Source of the DNA: Burkholderia cepacia | Lineage (GTDB): Bacteria > Pseudomonadota > Gammaproteobacteria > Burkholderiales > Burkholderiaceae | Direction of reading: 5' to 3' | Length of the DNA: 64,000 nucleotides | Assembly: GCF_001718835.1 (NCBI RefSeq) | Contig: NZ_CP013444.1 | Span: forward strand, 868,001 to 932,000 | Program-made: the position numbers and the translations under genes | Shown: positions 1 to 7,411 of the stretch, one piece after another | Layout of the letters: each line of letters begins with the position of its first letter | Numbering within the stretch: the stretch's first letter is position 1 | The notes under the pieces: generated by a model | Seen by the model: the letters and a program-made list of their open reading frames with translations, nothing else | What the model was told of the DNA's origin: nothing | The model's database searches: none

Positions 1-220
1 CGATGCGGCGCGCGGCGTCGAACAGCGGTTCGCCGTTCAGCACGATCGTGCCTTCGTCGGGCGTCAACAGGCCGGCGATCGCCTGCAGCGTCATGCTCTT
101 GCCCGCGCCGGACGGCCCGAACAGCACGACGCGCTGCGTCGCCGCGGTGAACGACATGTCGAGCGTGAAGCGCCGCTCGGCGTTCGCGTAGGTCTTGCGG
201 ATGTCGACGACGAGGCTCAT
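1..220 (-). CDS. modC: Molybdate ABC transporter ATP-binding protein ModC (partial, 5' part only)
   Basis: This is the N-terminal part (about 73 residues) of an ABC ATPase whose remainder lies beyond the left edge of the window. It starts at the ATG on the minus strand ending at 220 (MSLVVDIRKTYANAERRFTL). A Walker A motif GPSGAGKS is followed by MTLQAIAGLLTPDEGTI, as in short-branch importer ATPases. It lies 55 bp downstream of modB in the same orientation. As ModC it would hydrolyse ATP on the cytoplasmic face to drive molybdate import. The assignment to molybdate rests on the neighbouring modB and modA genes; Walker B, the signature motif and the C-terminal molybdate-sensing domain cannot be seen. 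Confidence 0.9.
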   Translation of the reverse strand, partial: MSLVVDIRKTYANAERRFTLDMSFTAATQRVVLFGPSGAGKSMTLQAIAGLLTPDEGTIVLNGEPLFDAARRI

Positions 221-275
221 GCGGGCCTCCGCCGAAGCCGGCCGGCCCCGCAAGACGATGGGCGAGGCAGGCGCG

Positions 276-953
276 TCATGTCAGCTGGCTCCGCCGGGCA
301 CGCGACGGCACGAGCCAGCCGGTCGCGAGCAGTACGAGCACGCAGGTGATCGACGTCACCAGCACGAGGAAGTTGGCCGTGTTGTCGTCGCCGGCCTGCA
401 CGGCCGCATAGATCGCGACCGACAGCGTCTGCGTGCGGCCGGGCAGGTTGCCCGCGATCATCAGCGTCGCGCCGAACTCGCCGAGCGCGCGTGCGAACGC
501 GAGCAGCGCGCCCGCGAGAATGCCGCGCGTGGCGAGCGGCAGCGTCACGCGGAAGAACACCGCCGCTTCGCCGAGCCCGAGCGTGCGCGCGGCGCGTTCG
601 AGCTGCGGATCGACGCCTTCGAACGCCGCTCGCGCCGATTTCAGGATCAGCGGAAACGCGACGACCATCGACGCGATCACCGCGCCTTGCCACGTGAAGA
701 CGAGCTCGATGCCGAGGCTGTCGAGCCACGCACCGAACACGCCGCGCCGGCCGAGCAGCACGAGCAGGTAATACCCGAGCACCGTCGGCGGCAGCACGAG
801 CGGGAGCGTCAGCACCGAATCGACGACGTCGCGCAGCGGCGAGCGCCAGCGCGCGAGCATGAACGCGGCCGCGACGCCGAGCACGATGTCGAGCGCGGTC
901 GCCCAGCCGGCAACCTTCAGCGACAGCATCAGCGGGATCCAGGCGTCTTGCAT
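276..953 (-). CDS. modB: Molybdate ABC transporter permease ModB
   Basis: A 225-residue inner-membrane permease with about five hydrophobic helices. The cytoplasmic EAA-loop region reads AARTLGLGEAAVFFRVTLPLATRGILAGALLAFARALGEFGAT when pieced together, which is the ModB/CysTW pattern including the typical ALGEFGAT. The start MQDAWIPLML places the first helix directly after a short amphipathic N-terminus. It is 15 bp downstream of modA and 55 bp upstream of modC, so the three genes form one minus-strand operon. ModB forms the transmembrane channel through which periplasmic ModA-bound molybdate passes. Length and motifs are normal for the family. Confidence 0.95.
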   Translation of the reverse strand: MQDAWIPLMLSLKVAGWATALDIVLGVAAAFMLARWRSPLRDVVDSVLTLPLVLPPTVLGYYLLVLLGRRGVFGAWLDSLGIELVFTWQGAVIASMVVAFPLILKSARAAFEGVDPQLERAARTLGLGEAAVFFRVTLPLATRGILAGALLAFARALGEFGATLMIAGNLPGRTQTLSVAIYAAVQAGDDNTANFLVLVTSITCVLVLLATGWLVPSRARRSQLT

Positions 954-968
954 GTCGCAACTCGCCTG

Positions 969-1769
969 TTACTTGCCGGTGGCCGGCTTGAAGCCGAACG
1001 TCGACAGCACGGCCTGGCCTTGCGGCGACGCGACGAAGTCGATGAACGACTGCGCCTGCGTGGCGTGGCGGCTGTCCTTGACCACGGCGATCGGGTAGGT
1101 GATGGCGGTCTTGGTCGGCACCGTCAGCGCGACCTTCACGCGGCCCGGCATGATCGCCGCGTCGGTGCCGAACACGAAGCCCGCGTCGACTTCGCCGCGT
1201 GCGACGTAATCGAGGCTCTGGCGCACGTTGGCGGCCAGCACCCCCTTCGCGCTGACGGCGTCCCACACACCGGCCGCGCGCAACGCGCCTTCGGTGTAGC
1301 GGCCGACCGGCACCGACGCCGGGTCGCCGTACGCGATGCGTTTCACGCCGGGCGCGGTCAGGTCGTTCAACGACGTCGGCGCGGCCGCGTGGCTGTCCGT
1401 CGGCACGATCAGCACGAGCGAGTTCGCTGCGAAATCGCGACGCGTGCCGGGCACGATCACCTTTTCGTCGGCTGCACGATCCATCGCCTTCTGGTCGGCC
1501 GACGCGAACACGTCGGCCGGCGCGCCCTTGGCGATCTGCTGCATCAGCACGTCCGACGCGCCGAAGTTGAACAGCACCCTGGTATCCGGATGCTGCTTCT
1601 CGTACGCATCGCCGACGGCCTTGAACGCGTTCGTCAGGCTGGCGGCGGCCGACACGACGAGTTCATCGGCGGCGGAAGCGGGCGCGCTGAACGCGACCCC
1701 GGCGGCCAGCGTGGCGATCGGCAGCAGGCGAAGCAGGGTGCGGCGAAGCGGACGGACGGTTGAGCGCAT
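969..1769 (-). CDS. modA: Molybdate-binding periplasmic protein ModA
   Basis: A 266-residue type 2 periplasmic binding protein. I chose the ATG at 1769 (MRSTVRPLRRTLLRLL) because it begins a normal signal peptide (RR...LLPIATLAAGVAFSAPASA, cleavage near ASA-AD). The longer open frame to 1841 would run through the operator at 1803-1826. The mature protein opens with DELVVSAAASLTNAFKAVG, the classic ModA motif whose serines contact molybdate, and continues with NFGASDVLMQQIAKGAPADVFASAD. It captures molybdate (probably also tungstate) in the periplasm and delivers it to ModBC. It is the first gene of modABC. The ModE-type site just upstream suggests repression when molybdate is plentiful. Confidence 0.95.
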   Translation of the reverse strand: MRSTVRPLRRTLLRLLPIATLAAGVAFSAPASAADELVVSAAASLTNAFKAVGDAYEKQHPDTRVLFNFGASDVLMQQIAKGAPADVFASADQKAMDRAADEKVIVPGTRRDFAANSLVLIVPTDSHAAAPTSLNDLTAPGVKRIAYGDPASVPVGRYTEGALRAAGVWDAVSAKGVLAANVRQSLDYVARGEVDAGFVFGTDAAIMPGRVKVALTVPTKTAITYPIAVVKDSRHATQAQSFIDFVASPQGQAVLSTFGFKPATGK

Positions 1770-1802
1770 GGCGAGTTCGTTTGAATGGGCGGAAACCGTA
1801 AT

Positions 1803-1826
1803 CGTAATATAGGGCGGGTTATAACG
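1803..1826 (-). promoter_or_regulatory. ModE-type molybdate operator (Mo-box) upstream of modA
   Basis: Read on the minus strand, the site is CGTTATA, eight bases, then TATATTACG. The half-sites and the 8-bp spacing match the E. coli modA operator as I remember it (CGTTATA-N8-TACATAACG). It ends 34 bp upstream of the modA ATG, where a repressor would block the promoter. No modE gene is in the window. Confidence 0.75.
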
Positions 1827-1933
1827 CTCGACATACCGCACATGCGGCGAACGGCATGGTCATGTTGCGGAGCGGGAAGTGGGCGGGCCCGGCGGCGCAC
1901 ACGCCGCCGCCGGCTGCGGCGACGTGTCGCGGG

Positions 1934-2632
1934 CTACGCGTGCAGCGCGCCGGGCAGTGAGTCGGTGCGCTGCAGCGACGACGGCTGCGATGCGGGGCGG
2001 TAGTTCGGGTTGGCTTTCCAGCGCGCGCGGACGAACGGGCGCTCGTGGCCCGACAGCTGCAGCGCCACCTTGGTGACCCAGCGATGCGACGGCACCGTGA
2101 TGCCGTGCAGCGCCACGGTGACGAGCGCGAGGCTCGCGACGACCGCGGGCACCGACCAGCGGTGCGGCACCGCGCGCCATGAACCCGCGATGAACGCGAG
2201 CGCGGCGATCGCGCCGACGATACAGCCGGTGATCGATTCGGACGGCGAATGCGCGTCGAGCGCGACGCGCGACACGCCGACCGCGACGCCGGCCGCGAGC
2301 CCGAGCGCGATGCCGGCGATCCGCACCGGCGCGCGCGTGCGGATCAGCGCCAGGAAAATCGCGACCGGATAAACCGACGTCGACAGCATCGCATGGCCGC
2401 TGAAGCCGGTGAAATCCCACTTGCGGATGCCGATGCCCCAGCCGAGGAACGCGATCTTCGTCAGCGCGACCACGCCGATCGCGGCCGCGAGCACGCCGAG
2501 CCACGCGGCCGCGCGCTGCCACGAGTAGCCGAGCGCGAGCCAGACGGCGATCGTGATCGCGAGCGGCAAGGTCAGGCCGGCGCCGCCGAACGCGGTGATC
2601 ATGATCCACAGGTGAGACGACAGGTCGAACAT
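1934..2632 (-). CDS. PAP2-superfamily membrane phosphatase
   Basis: A 232-residue protein with about six hydrophobic segments. It carries recognisable PAP2 (type 2 phosphatidic acid phosphatase) motifs: FSGHAM with His80, matching motif 2 (SGH), and SRVALDAHSPSE from Ser121, matching motif 3. Canonical motif 3 is SR-x5-H-x3-D; here the last residue is Glu132. Motif 1 (K-x6-RP) is poorly kept, with K59 and R70 the only candidates. Such enzymes dephosphorylate lipid phosphates such as undecaprenyl-PP or phosphatidic acid on the outer face of the inner membrane. It stands alone between modA and a divergent esterase gene. Substrate unknown. Confidence 0.8.
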   Translation of the reverse strand: MFDLSSHLWIMITAFGGAGLTLPLAITIAVWLALGYSWQRAAAWLGVLAAAIGVVALTKIAFLGWGIGIRKWDFTGFSGHAMLSTSVYPVAIFLALIRTRAPVRIAGIALGLAAGVAVGVSRVALDAHSPSESITGCIVGAIAALAFIAGSWRAVPHRWSVPAVVASLALVTVALHGITVPSHRWVTKVALQLSGHERPFVRARWKANPNYRPASQPSSLQRTDSLPGALHA

Positions 2633-2809
2633 CGGGGCAGGAGAGCAAGCAGGGGCGGGACGAATGCTTAATTAACGCGCGAGCCGGAAAGAACGACTAC
2701 AACGGATACAAGCGGCGAAGCCCCAGTATAGCGCCGCGTATGCATGGCGCCCGATTTTTGCGCGGGCGGGAACTCTCCCTGCGCAGGATAAATCCCACAA
2801 ACAGTGTTA

Positions 2810-2824
2810 TTGTGCATTGCACAA
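2810..2824. promoter_or_regulatory. 15-bp palindrome TTGTGCATTGCACAA upstream of the PHB-depolymerase-type gene
   Basis: The two 7-bp arms TTGTGCA and TGCACAA are perfect complements around a single central base. The site lies 57-71 bp upstream of the esterase start at 2881. The TGC/GCA-rich symmetry resembles sites described for the polyhydroxyalkanoate repressor PhaR, but that link is inference from the neighbouring gene family. Confidence 0.45.
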
Positions 2825-2880
2825 ACCCGGAACGATGCGCTCTTTGTAGCGTCCCCAATTCCTGACTGCGAGCCCGATCG

Positions 2881-3993
2881 ATGACCAAAAGTCTGACCAA
2901 GGTGTGGCTGGGCGGCATGAAACGCATGCTGTCTCCGGCCGCCAAACGCGCGGCGCGCGATGCGCAGCGCATGGCGCTCGACGTGATCGAAGCCGCCGCG
3001 CCGCCTGCCGCCGCTGATCTACCGCCCGTGCGCGAGTCGCGGGTCCGGCCACGTGCGGCCGCGTGGGCGGCAGGCGAGTGGACGCGTGGCGAACATCCGA
3101 TGGCACCCGCGCTCGGGCGCCTCGTCCAGCACCTCGCTTACGGCCTTTACGTGCCGCCCGGCCGCCGGCGCGGCGCGATGCCGCTCGTCGTGATGCTGCA
3201 CGGCTGCCAGCAGTCCGTCGACGAATTCGTGCAAGGCACGCGGATGAACCTGCTGGCCGACAAGCATGGTTTCGCGGTGCTGTATCCGGAGCAGTCGCTG
3301 CGCGCGCACGCGCACGGCTGCTGGCACTGGTATGAAGATACCGACCGCGCGGGCCGCGGCGAGGCGAACGCGGTGGCGTCGCTGGTCGACGCGCTCGTCG
3401 ACGAACACGGTTTCGACGCGTCGCGTGTCTACGTCGCGGGATTGTCGGCCGGTGCGGGTCTCGCGTCGCTTCTTGCGCTGCATTTCCCGGACCGCTTCGC
3501 GGCAGTGGCGCTGCACTCGGGCCCCGCGCTCGGCGAGGCGAATTCCGGCATTACCGCGATGGACGTGATGCGGCGCGGCGTGCGGCAGAACCCGGCCGCG
3601 GCCGTCGACGCACTGATCAGCGCGAACGACGCGCATCCCGGCATGCCCGCGCTGATCGTCCAGGGCGACGGCGATCATGTGGTTGCCCCGAAGAACGCCG
3701 ATCAGCTTGCGATCCAGTTCCTGCGGCTGAACGGGCTCGCCGACAGCCGCGGTGCATTGCGCGGCGGCGAGCGGGTCGACATGCCCGAGCGCGGCGCGCA
3801 GGTCCGCGACTATCGCCGCGGCGGCGCCTCCGTCGTCCGGCTGTGTCACGTCAAGGGGCTCGAGCATGCGTGGGCCGGCGGCGATGAGGCCGTGCCGTTT
3901 CATGCCGCGGTCGGCCCTGACGCGAGCGCGATGATCTGGGCCTTTTTCGAGGCACAGCGGCGCACTGTGGCGACCGAACGACGCATCGTCTGA
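2881..3993 (+). CDS. PHB depolymerase family esterase
   Basis: A 370-residue alpha/beta hydrolase of the PHB depolymerase/LpqC-like family. Diagnostic features are VVMLHGCQQSVDEFVQGTRMN (oxyanion region with the LHGC-Q signature), the pentapeptide GLSAG around nucleophile Ser189, and VQGDGDHVV and KGLEHAWAGG near the C-terminus, supplying the Asp and His. There is no clear signal peptide; the N-terminus is basic (MTKSLTKVWLGGMKRML), so the protein may act in the cytoplasm on PHB granules or short-chain esters. It stands alone, transcribed away from the PAP2 gene. No phaC, phaA or phaB is nearby. Family assignment is firm, exact substrate unknown. Confidence 0.88.
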   Translation: MTKSLTKVWLGGMKRMLSPAAKRAARDAQRMALDVIEAAAPPAAADLPPVRESRVRPRAAAWAAGEWTRGEHPMAPALGRLVQHLAYGLYVPPGRRRGAMPLVVMLHGCQQSVDEFVQGTRMNLLADKHGFAVLYPEQSLRAHAHGCWHWYEDTDRAGRGEANAVASLVDALVDEHGFDASRVYVAGLSAGAGLASLLALHFPDRFAAVALHSGPALGEANSGITAMDVMRRGVRQNPAAAVDALISANDAHPGMPALIVQGDGDHVVAPKNADQLAIQFLRLNGLADSRGALRGGERVDMPERGAQVRDYRRGGASVVRLCHVKGLEHAWAGGDEAVPFHAAVGPDASAMIWAFFEAQRRTVATERRIV

Positions 3994-4010
3994 TCGACGC
4001 TGGCCAAGGA

Positions 4011-4044
4011 CTAGGGTTTTCCCTATAATTCGGGAAAACCCTAG
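4011..4044. promoter_or_regulatory. Perfect 13-bp inverted repeat enclosing a TATAAT box, upstream of the DUF3563 gene
   Basis: Arms CTAGGGTTTTCCC (4011-4023) and GGGAAAACCCTAG (4032-4044) are perfectly complementary. The 8-base centre is TATAATTC, so a consensus sigma-70 -10 box sits in the middle of the palindrome. A protein bound here would cover the promoter. A related half-site, GGTTTTCCCTA, lies upstream of the DUF4148 gene at 49122. Confidence 0.75.
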
Positions 4045-4074
4045 TCAAAGAACCCTTGGATTGCGAGATCGATC

Positions 4075-4251
4075 ATGTACCTGCTGAGCCACCTCTTCCT
4101 GATGCTGACCAAGAATGCCGAGCAGGCCGCCAAAGAGCGCGCCGATGCTTACCTCGCCGGCGCTTCCGACCTGTATGACCTCGAATTCCGCATGCGCAAG
4201 ATCGATCGCGAAGGCGTATCGGGCCGTCCGTCCTGGATGACCGCGCGTTAA
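4075..4251 (+). CDS. DUF3563 family protein
   Basis: A 58-residue protein beginning MYLLSHLFLMLTKNAEQAAK and continuing ERADAYLAGASDLYDLEFRM, then a basic tail ending RPSWMTAR. It matches the DUF3563 pattern known to me from Burkholderia: an N-terminal hydrophobic helix, a central AYLAGA-DLYDLE-RMR core and a short basic end. Function is unknown. It starts 31 bp after the palindromic promoter at 4011-4044 and is followed by a strong terminator shared with ohr, so it is a single-gene unit. Confidence 0.85.
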   Translation: MYLLSHLFLMLTKNAEQAAKERADAYLAGASDLYDLEFRMRKIDREGVSGRPSWMTAR

Positions 4252-4298
4252 TCGTCGTCAGGCGGGAGCACAGCCCGCCATCCGATCCGGCATCGCGC

Positions 4299-4340
4299 AA
4301 AAAAGGGCGCGTGCGGCCACATGCCGCACGCGCCCTTTTT
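4299..4340. terminator. Bidirectional intrinsic terminator between the DUF3563 gene and ohr
   Basis: The stem GGGCGCGTGCGGC / GCCGCACGCGCCC (loop CACAT) is flanked by A6 on the left and T5 on the right. It can therefore terminate the DUF3563 transcript on the plus strand and the ohr transcript on the minus strand. Confidence 0.9.
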
Positions 4341-4360
4341 GCATTTGGCGCAGCGGGCGA

Positions 4361-4780
4361 TCAGACGACCGTCAGGCGCACCGGCACGTTGTTGCGCGTC
4401 GCGTTCGAATACGGGCACACGTGGTGCGCCTTTTCGACCAGCGCTTGCGCGTCGGCCCTGTCGAGCCCCGGCAGCGACACGCGCAGCTCGACGTCGAGCC
4501 CGAAGCCGCCTGCATCGTTCGGGCCGATGCCCACTTCCGCCGTGACCTGCGTGTCCGCCGGCAGCGCCTTCTTGTCCTGGCCGGCGACGAATTTCATCGC
4601 GCTCAGGAAACAGGCCGAGTAACCTGCGGCAAACAGCTGCTCCGGATTCGTGCCTTCCGCGCCCGTGCCGCCGAGTTCGCGCGGCGCGGCCAGCTTCACT
4701 TCCAGCTTGTTGTCGGCGGATACCGCGCGGCCGTCGCGGCCGCCCGTGCTCGTGGCGCTGGTCTTGTACAGAATGTTCAT
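4361..4780 (-). CDS. ohr: Organic hydroperoxide resistance protein Ohr
   Basis: A 139-residue OsmC/Ohr-family thiol peroxidase of normal length. The two catalytic cysteines are visible: Cys57 in AAGYSACF and Cys122 in HVCPYSNATRNN, the latter typical of Ohr rather than OsmC. Ohr is a cytoplasmic dimer that reduces organic hydroperoxides with Cys57 as peroxidatic and Cys122 as resolving residue, recycled by lipoylated proteins. It lies 138 bp downstream of ohrR in the same orientation, with its own promoter region carrying an OhrR-like site at 4859-4875. It shares a bidirectional terminator with the convergent DUF3563 gene. Confidence 0.97.
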   Translation of the reverse strand: MNILYKTSATSTGGRDGRAVSADNKLEVKLAAPRELGGTGAEGTNPEQLFAAGYSACFLSAMKFVAGQDKKALPADTQVTAEVGIGPNDAGGFGLDVELRVSLPGLDRADAQALVEKAHHVCPYSNATRNNVPVRLTVV

Positions 4781-4858
4781 CGTGCAGCTCCTGTCGGGAT
4801 AGAGGGAAGCGGTCCGGTCAGATGCTTACTACCGGCCACGGACAAAATATAGAACACA

Positions 4859-4875
4859 AATCATTAGTGTGCAAA
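4859..4875 (-). promoter_or_regulatory. Putative OhrR operator in the ohr promoter
   Basis: On the minus strand the site reads TTTGCACACTAATGATT. It shares TTTGC-N5-AATGATT with both tandem units upstream of ohrR (5401-5432). It lies about 80 bp upstream of the ohr start. Confidence 0.6.
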
Positions 4876-4918
4876 CTAAATTTCAAAAAAATTGCCCGGC
4901 GAGGCCGGGCTCGGATGG

Positions 4919-5371
4919 TCAGCGTTCGTTGGCGGCCGACAGCGCGTCGCGCAACTGGTGGAGATCGGTGCGCAGCCTGACCAGGAACTCGGGGGACTGC
5001 TGCATCGCGCAGAACAGATCGGCGGGTACCGAGCGCGCCTTTTCCCTGAGCGCGCGGCCGTCCGTTGTCAGGCGCACGTTCACGACGCGTTCATCGGCCG
5101 CGCTGCGGACGCGCTCGACGTAGCCGAGCGCCTCCAGCCGTTTCAGCAGCGGCGTGACCGTGGCCGGGTCGAGGTCGAGCCGCGCGGCGATGTCCTTGAC
5201 GGCGATGTCATCGCGCTCCCACAGCACGAGCATCGCGAGATATTGGGGATAGGTCAGCGAGAGCTTGTCGAGCAGCGGCTTGTACGCCTTCGTCATCGCG
5301 TGCGAAGTCGAGTAGAGGGCGAAGCAGAGTTGCTCGTCGAGCGTCTGGGGCAGGGTGGGTAGGCGGTCCAT
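4919..5371 (-). CDS. ohrR: MarR-family organic peroxide sensor OhrR
   Basis: A 150-residue winged-helix regulator. I chose the ATG at 5371 (MDRLPTLPQTLDEQLCFALY) because it gives the family's usual N-terminus; the open frame further upstream overlaps the operators. Cys16 in QLCFALYS is the conserved peroxide-sensing cysteine. LTYPQYLAMLVLWE follows, then the DNA-binding region VKDIAARLDLDPATVTPLLKRLEALGYVERVRS. In the known mechanism the reduced dimer represses ohr and itself, and oxidation of the N-terminal Cys releases DNA. Whether a second Cys is present (2-Cys subtype) fits Cys-containing FCAMQQSPE near the C-terminus. Confidence 0.95.
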   Translation of the reverse strand: MDRLPTLPQTLDEQLCFALYSTSHAMTKAYKPLLDKLSLTYPQYLAMLVLWERDDIAVKDIAARLDLDPATVTPLLKRLEALGYVERVRSAADERVVNVRLTTDGRALREKARSVPADLFCAMQQSPEFLVRLRTDLHQLRDALSAANER

Positions 5372-5399
5372 GATGCGGCGTGCGGTGTCGGCGCAAAAG

Positions 5400-5432
5400 A
5401 TTTGCATGCAAATGATTTTGCGCGCAAATGAT
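5400..5432. promoter_or_regulatory. Tandem OhrR-like operators upstream of ohrR
   Basis: Two adjacent 16-bp units, TTTGCATGCAAATGAT (5401-5416) and TTTGCGCGCAAATGAT (5417-5432), differ at only two bases. Each contains a perfect palindromic core (TTTGCATGCAAA, TTTGCGCGCAAA). They lie 30-60 bp upstream of the ohrR start and share sequence with the site in the ohr promoter, which suggests autorepression. Confidence 0.65.
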
Positions 5433-5486
5433 TCGCTTGAACAGGGGAGCGAAGCCGGCGACGGATGCGCCGGCCGTGGGGAAGGA

Positions 5487-6311
5487 TCAGCGGCCCGACG
5501 ACGGCGTGGCCGGCGCATTCGGCTCCTGCACGCCGAAGCAGCCGCGATAGGTCGCGTAGAACGAGCAATAGACCATCGCGCCGATGATGGCCATCAACAC
5601 CGGCATCATGAGCTTGAGCGTATCGATGCCCGCGCCGACCGCCTGCAAGACCAGCGACAGGACGAGCGACGTGCCGAGCGCGACGCCGAACCACAGCACG
5701 CCGTACACGACGAATGCGCCGCGATTGCGCCAGCAGCTGACGACGCTGAAGAACAGCGCCTTGGCGGGCGGCACGTCGTGCCACGCGACCAGCACCGGCG
5801 CGAACCAGAACAGCATCGCGACCGGCAGGTAGAGCAGCGTCGCGACCAGCAGCGAGAGGAGCGAGCCCGGCGGCACCACGAGCGCGTCCGGGCTCGTGTT
5901 CGTGCTTGCGTCACTCGTTGCGCCGACCATCGCGTTCAACATCGCGCCGCTGTCCACCATCGCCGCCGCCGCGACCACGAGCACCATCGACGCGACGTAG
6001 ATCACGCCGAGCACGAGCAGCCGCTGGGTCGCGACGGTACCGTACGAGCGGAAGCCGTCGACGAGGATCGTCGGCATCACGGGCTTGCCGGCCACCGTGT
6101 CGCGGCAGGCGGCCATGAAGCCGACCGCGATGCCGGGAATGAACACCAGCGGCAGCGCGGAGCCGATCACGGGCACCATCGACACCAGCGTGATCGCCAG
6201 CAGGTACGTGAAGAACAGCGTGATGAACGCGAGCGGATTCCGGCGGAACAGCCAGATGCCTTGACGGAACCAGACATAGCCCGTTTTCGCGGGCACTTCG
6301 ATCAGTTGCAT
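5487..6311 (-). CDS. BPSS1780-type integral membrane protein
   Basis: A 274-residue membrane protein. The start MQLIEVPAKTGYVWFRQGIWLFRRNPLAF (written in part) is chosen because it opens the family's conserved N-terminus; the longer frame runs back into thrB. About six hydrophobic helices follow, with a polar loop around GATSDASTNTSPDAL and a short hydrophilic tail (VQEPNAPATPSSGR). It matches what I recall as the BPSS1780 family of Burkholderia; no biochemical role is known. The start overlaps the end of thrB by 10 bp, so the two are probably cotranscribed and translationally coupled. Confidence 0.8.
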   Translation of the reverse strand: MQLIEVPAKTGYVWFRQGIWLFRRNPLAFITLFFTYLLAITLVSMVPVIGSALPLVFIPGIAVGFMAACRDTVAGKPVMPTILVDGFRSYGTVATQRLLVLGVIYVASMVLVVAAAAMVDSGAMLNAMVGATSDASTNTSPDALVVPPGSLLSLLVATLLYLPVAMLFWFAPVLVAWHDVPPAKALFFSVVSCWRNRGAFVVYGVLWFGVALGTSLVLSLVLQAVGAGIDTLKLMMPVLMAIIGAMVYCSFYATYRGCFGVQEPNAPATPSSGR

Positions 6312-7300
6312 GCGGTTTGGATCTCGGGAAGCGCGGGCGTATGCGCGATACGCTCGCGCAGGATGCGTTCGAAATGGCCGGGGTCGTGCGGCTTGAGCAT
6401 TTCGGCCGCACGCGGCAGGTAGAAGTCGTACAGGCGCGACACCCAGAAGCGGTACGCACCCGCGCGCAGCATGTCGCTCCAGTGACGGCGCTCCCCGGCC
6501 GTGAACGGCCGCACGGTCTGGTACGCGCGCAGCAGCGCATCGGCGCGCGCGACGTCGAGCACGCCGGTCGCGAGGTCGACGCACCAGTCGTTGACCGTGA
6601 CCGCGACGTCGAACAGCCACTTGTCGCAGCCCGCGAAATAGAAGTCGAAGAAGCCGCCGAGCCGCACGTCATGGCCGGTACCGGGCGCCGCGTGCGCGAA
6701 CAGCACGTTGTCGCGGAACAGGTCGCAATGGCACGGCCCGGCCGGCAGCGCCGCGTAATCGTCCGACGCGAAGAAGCCGGCCTGGTGCGCGAGTTCGCTT
6801 TCCAGCAGCGCGCGCTGCGCGTCGGTGATGAACGGCAGGATGGCGGGCACGTTCTCCTGCCACCACGGCAGGCTGCGCAGGTTCGGCTGGTTGCGCGGAT
6901 AGTCGCGGCCGGCAAGGTGCATGCGCGCGAGCATCTGCCCGACCTCGATACAGTGTTCGACCCCCGGCGCGAGTTCGGCCGAGCCGTCGAGCTTCGTGAC
7001 GATCGCGGCCGGCTTGCCGTGCAGTTCGCCGAACAGCGCGCCGTCGTCACGCGGGATCGGATCCGGCACCGGCACGCCGTGGCCGGCCAGATGGCGCATC
7101 AGGTCGAGGTAGAACGGCAGTTGCTGCGCCGTCAGCTTTTCGAAGATCGTGAGGACGTACTCGCCGCGCGTCGTCGTCAGGAAGAAATTGCTGTTTTCGA
7201 TACCGGACGGAATGCCGCGGAACGCAAGCACGTCGCCCAGTTCGTAGTGGCGCATCCATTGCGCGAGATCGGAGTCGGAAACAGCAGTGAAAACGGCCAT
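6302..7300 (-). CDS. thrB: Homoserine kinase (ThrB, choline-kinase-like type)
   Basis: A 332-residue kinase of the APH/ChoK fold, the non-GHMP form of homoserine kinase found in pseudomonads and beta-proteobacteria. Motifs include FRGIPSGIENSNFFL near the N-terminus (nucleotide loop), the catalytic loop HCDLFRDNVLF with Asp as base, and GGFFDFYFAGCDKWLFDVA (Mg-binding). It phosphorylates homoserine to O-phosphohomoserine, the penultimate step of threonine synthesis, in the cytoplasm. It sits downstream of a small DUF2782-like gene and overlaps the BPSS1780-type gene by 10 bp. No other threonine gene is nearby. Confidence 0.93.
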   Translation of the reverse strand: MAVFTAVSDSDLAQWMRHYELGDVLAFRGIPSGIENSNFFLTTTRGEYVLTIFEKLTAQQLPFYLDLMRHLAGHGVPVPDPIPRDDGALFGELHGKPAAIVTKLDGSAELAPGVEHCIEVGQMLARMHLAGRDYPRNQPNLRSLPWWQENVPAILPFITDAQRALLESELAHQAGFFASDDYAALPAGPCHCDLFRDNVLFAHAAPGTGHDVRLGGFFDFYFAGCDKWLFDVAVTVNDWCVDLATGVLDVARADALLRAYQTVRPFTAGERRHWSDMLRAGAYRFWVSRLYDFYLPRAAEMLKPHDPGHFERILRERIAHTPALPEIQTACN

Positions 7301-7411
7301 GCGAGATACGTCGAGTCAGGTTGGGCGGGCACGCGTGCCGCGTGCGGCGCGAAAGGGAAGCGGGGAGAGCCCGTGCGCCGCCGCCGGGGCCGGCGCGGCG
7401 CGGGCGGAGCG

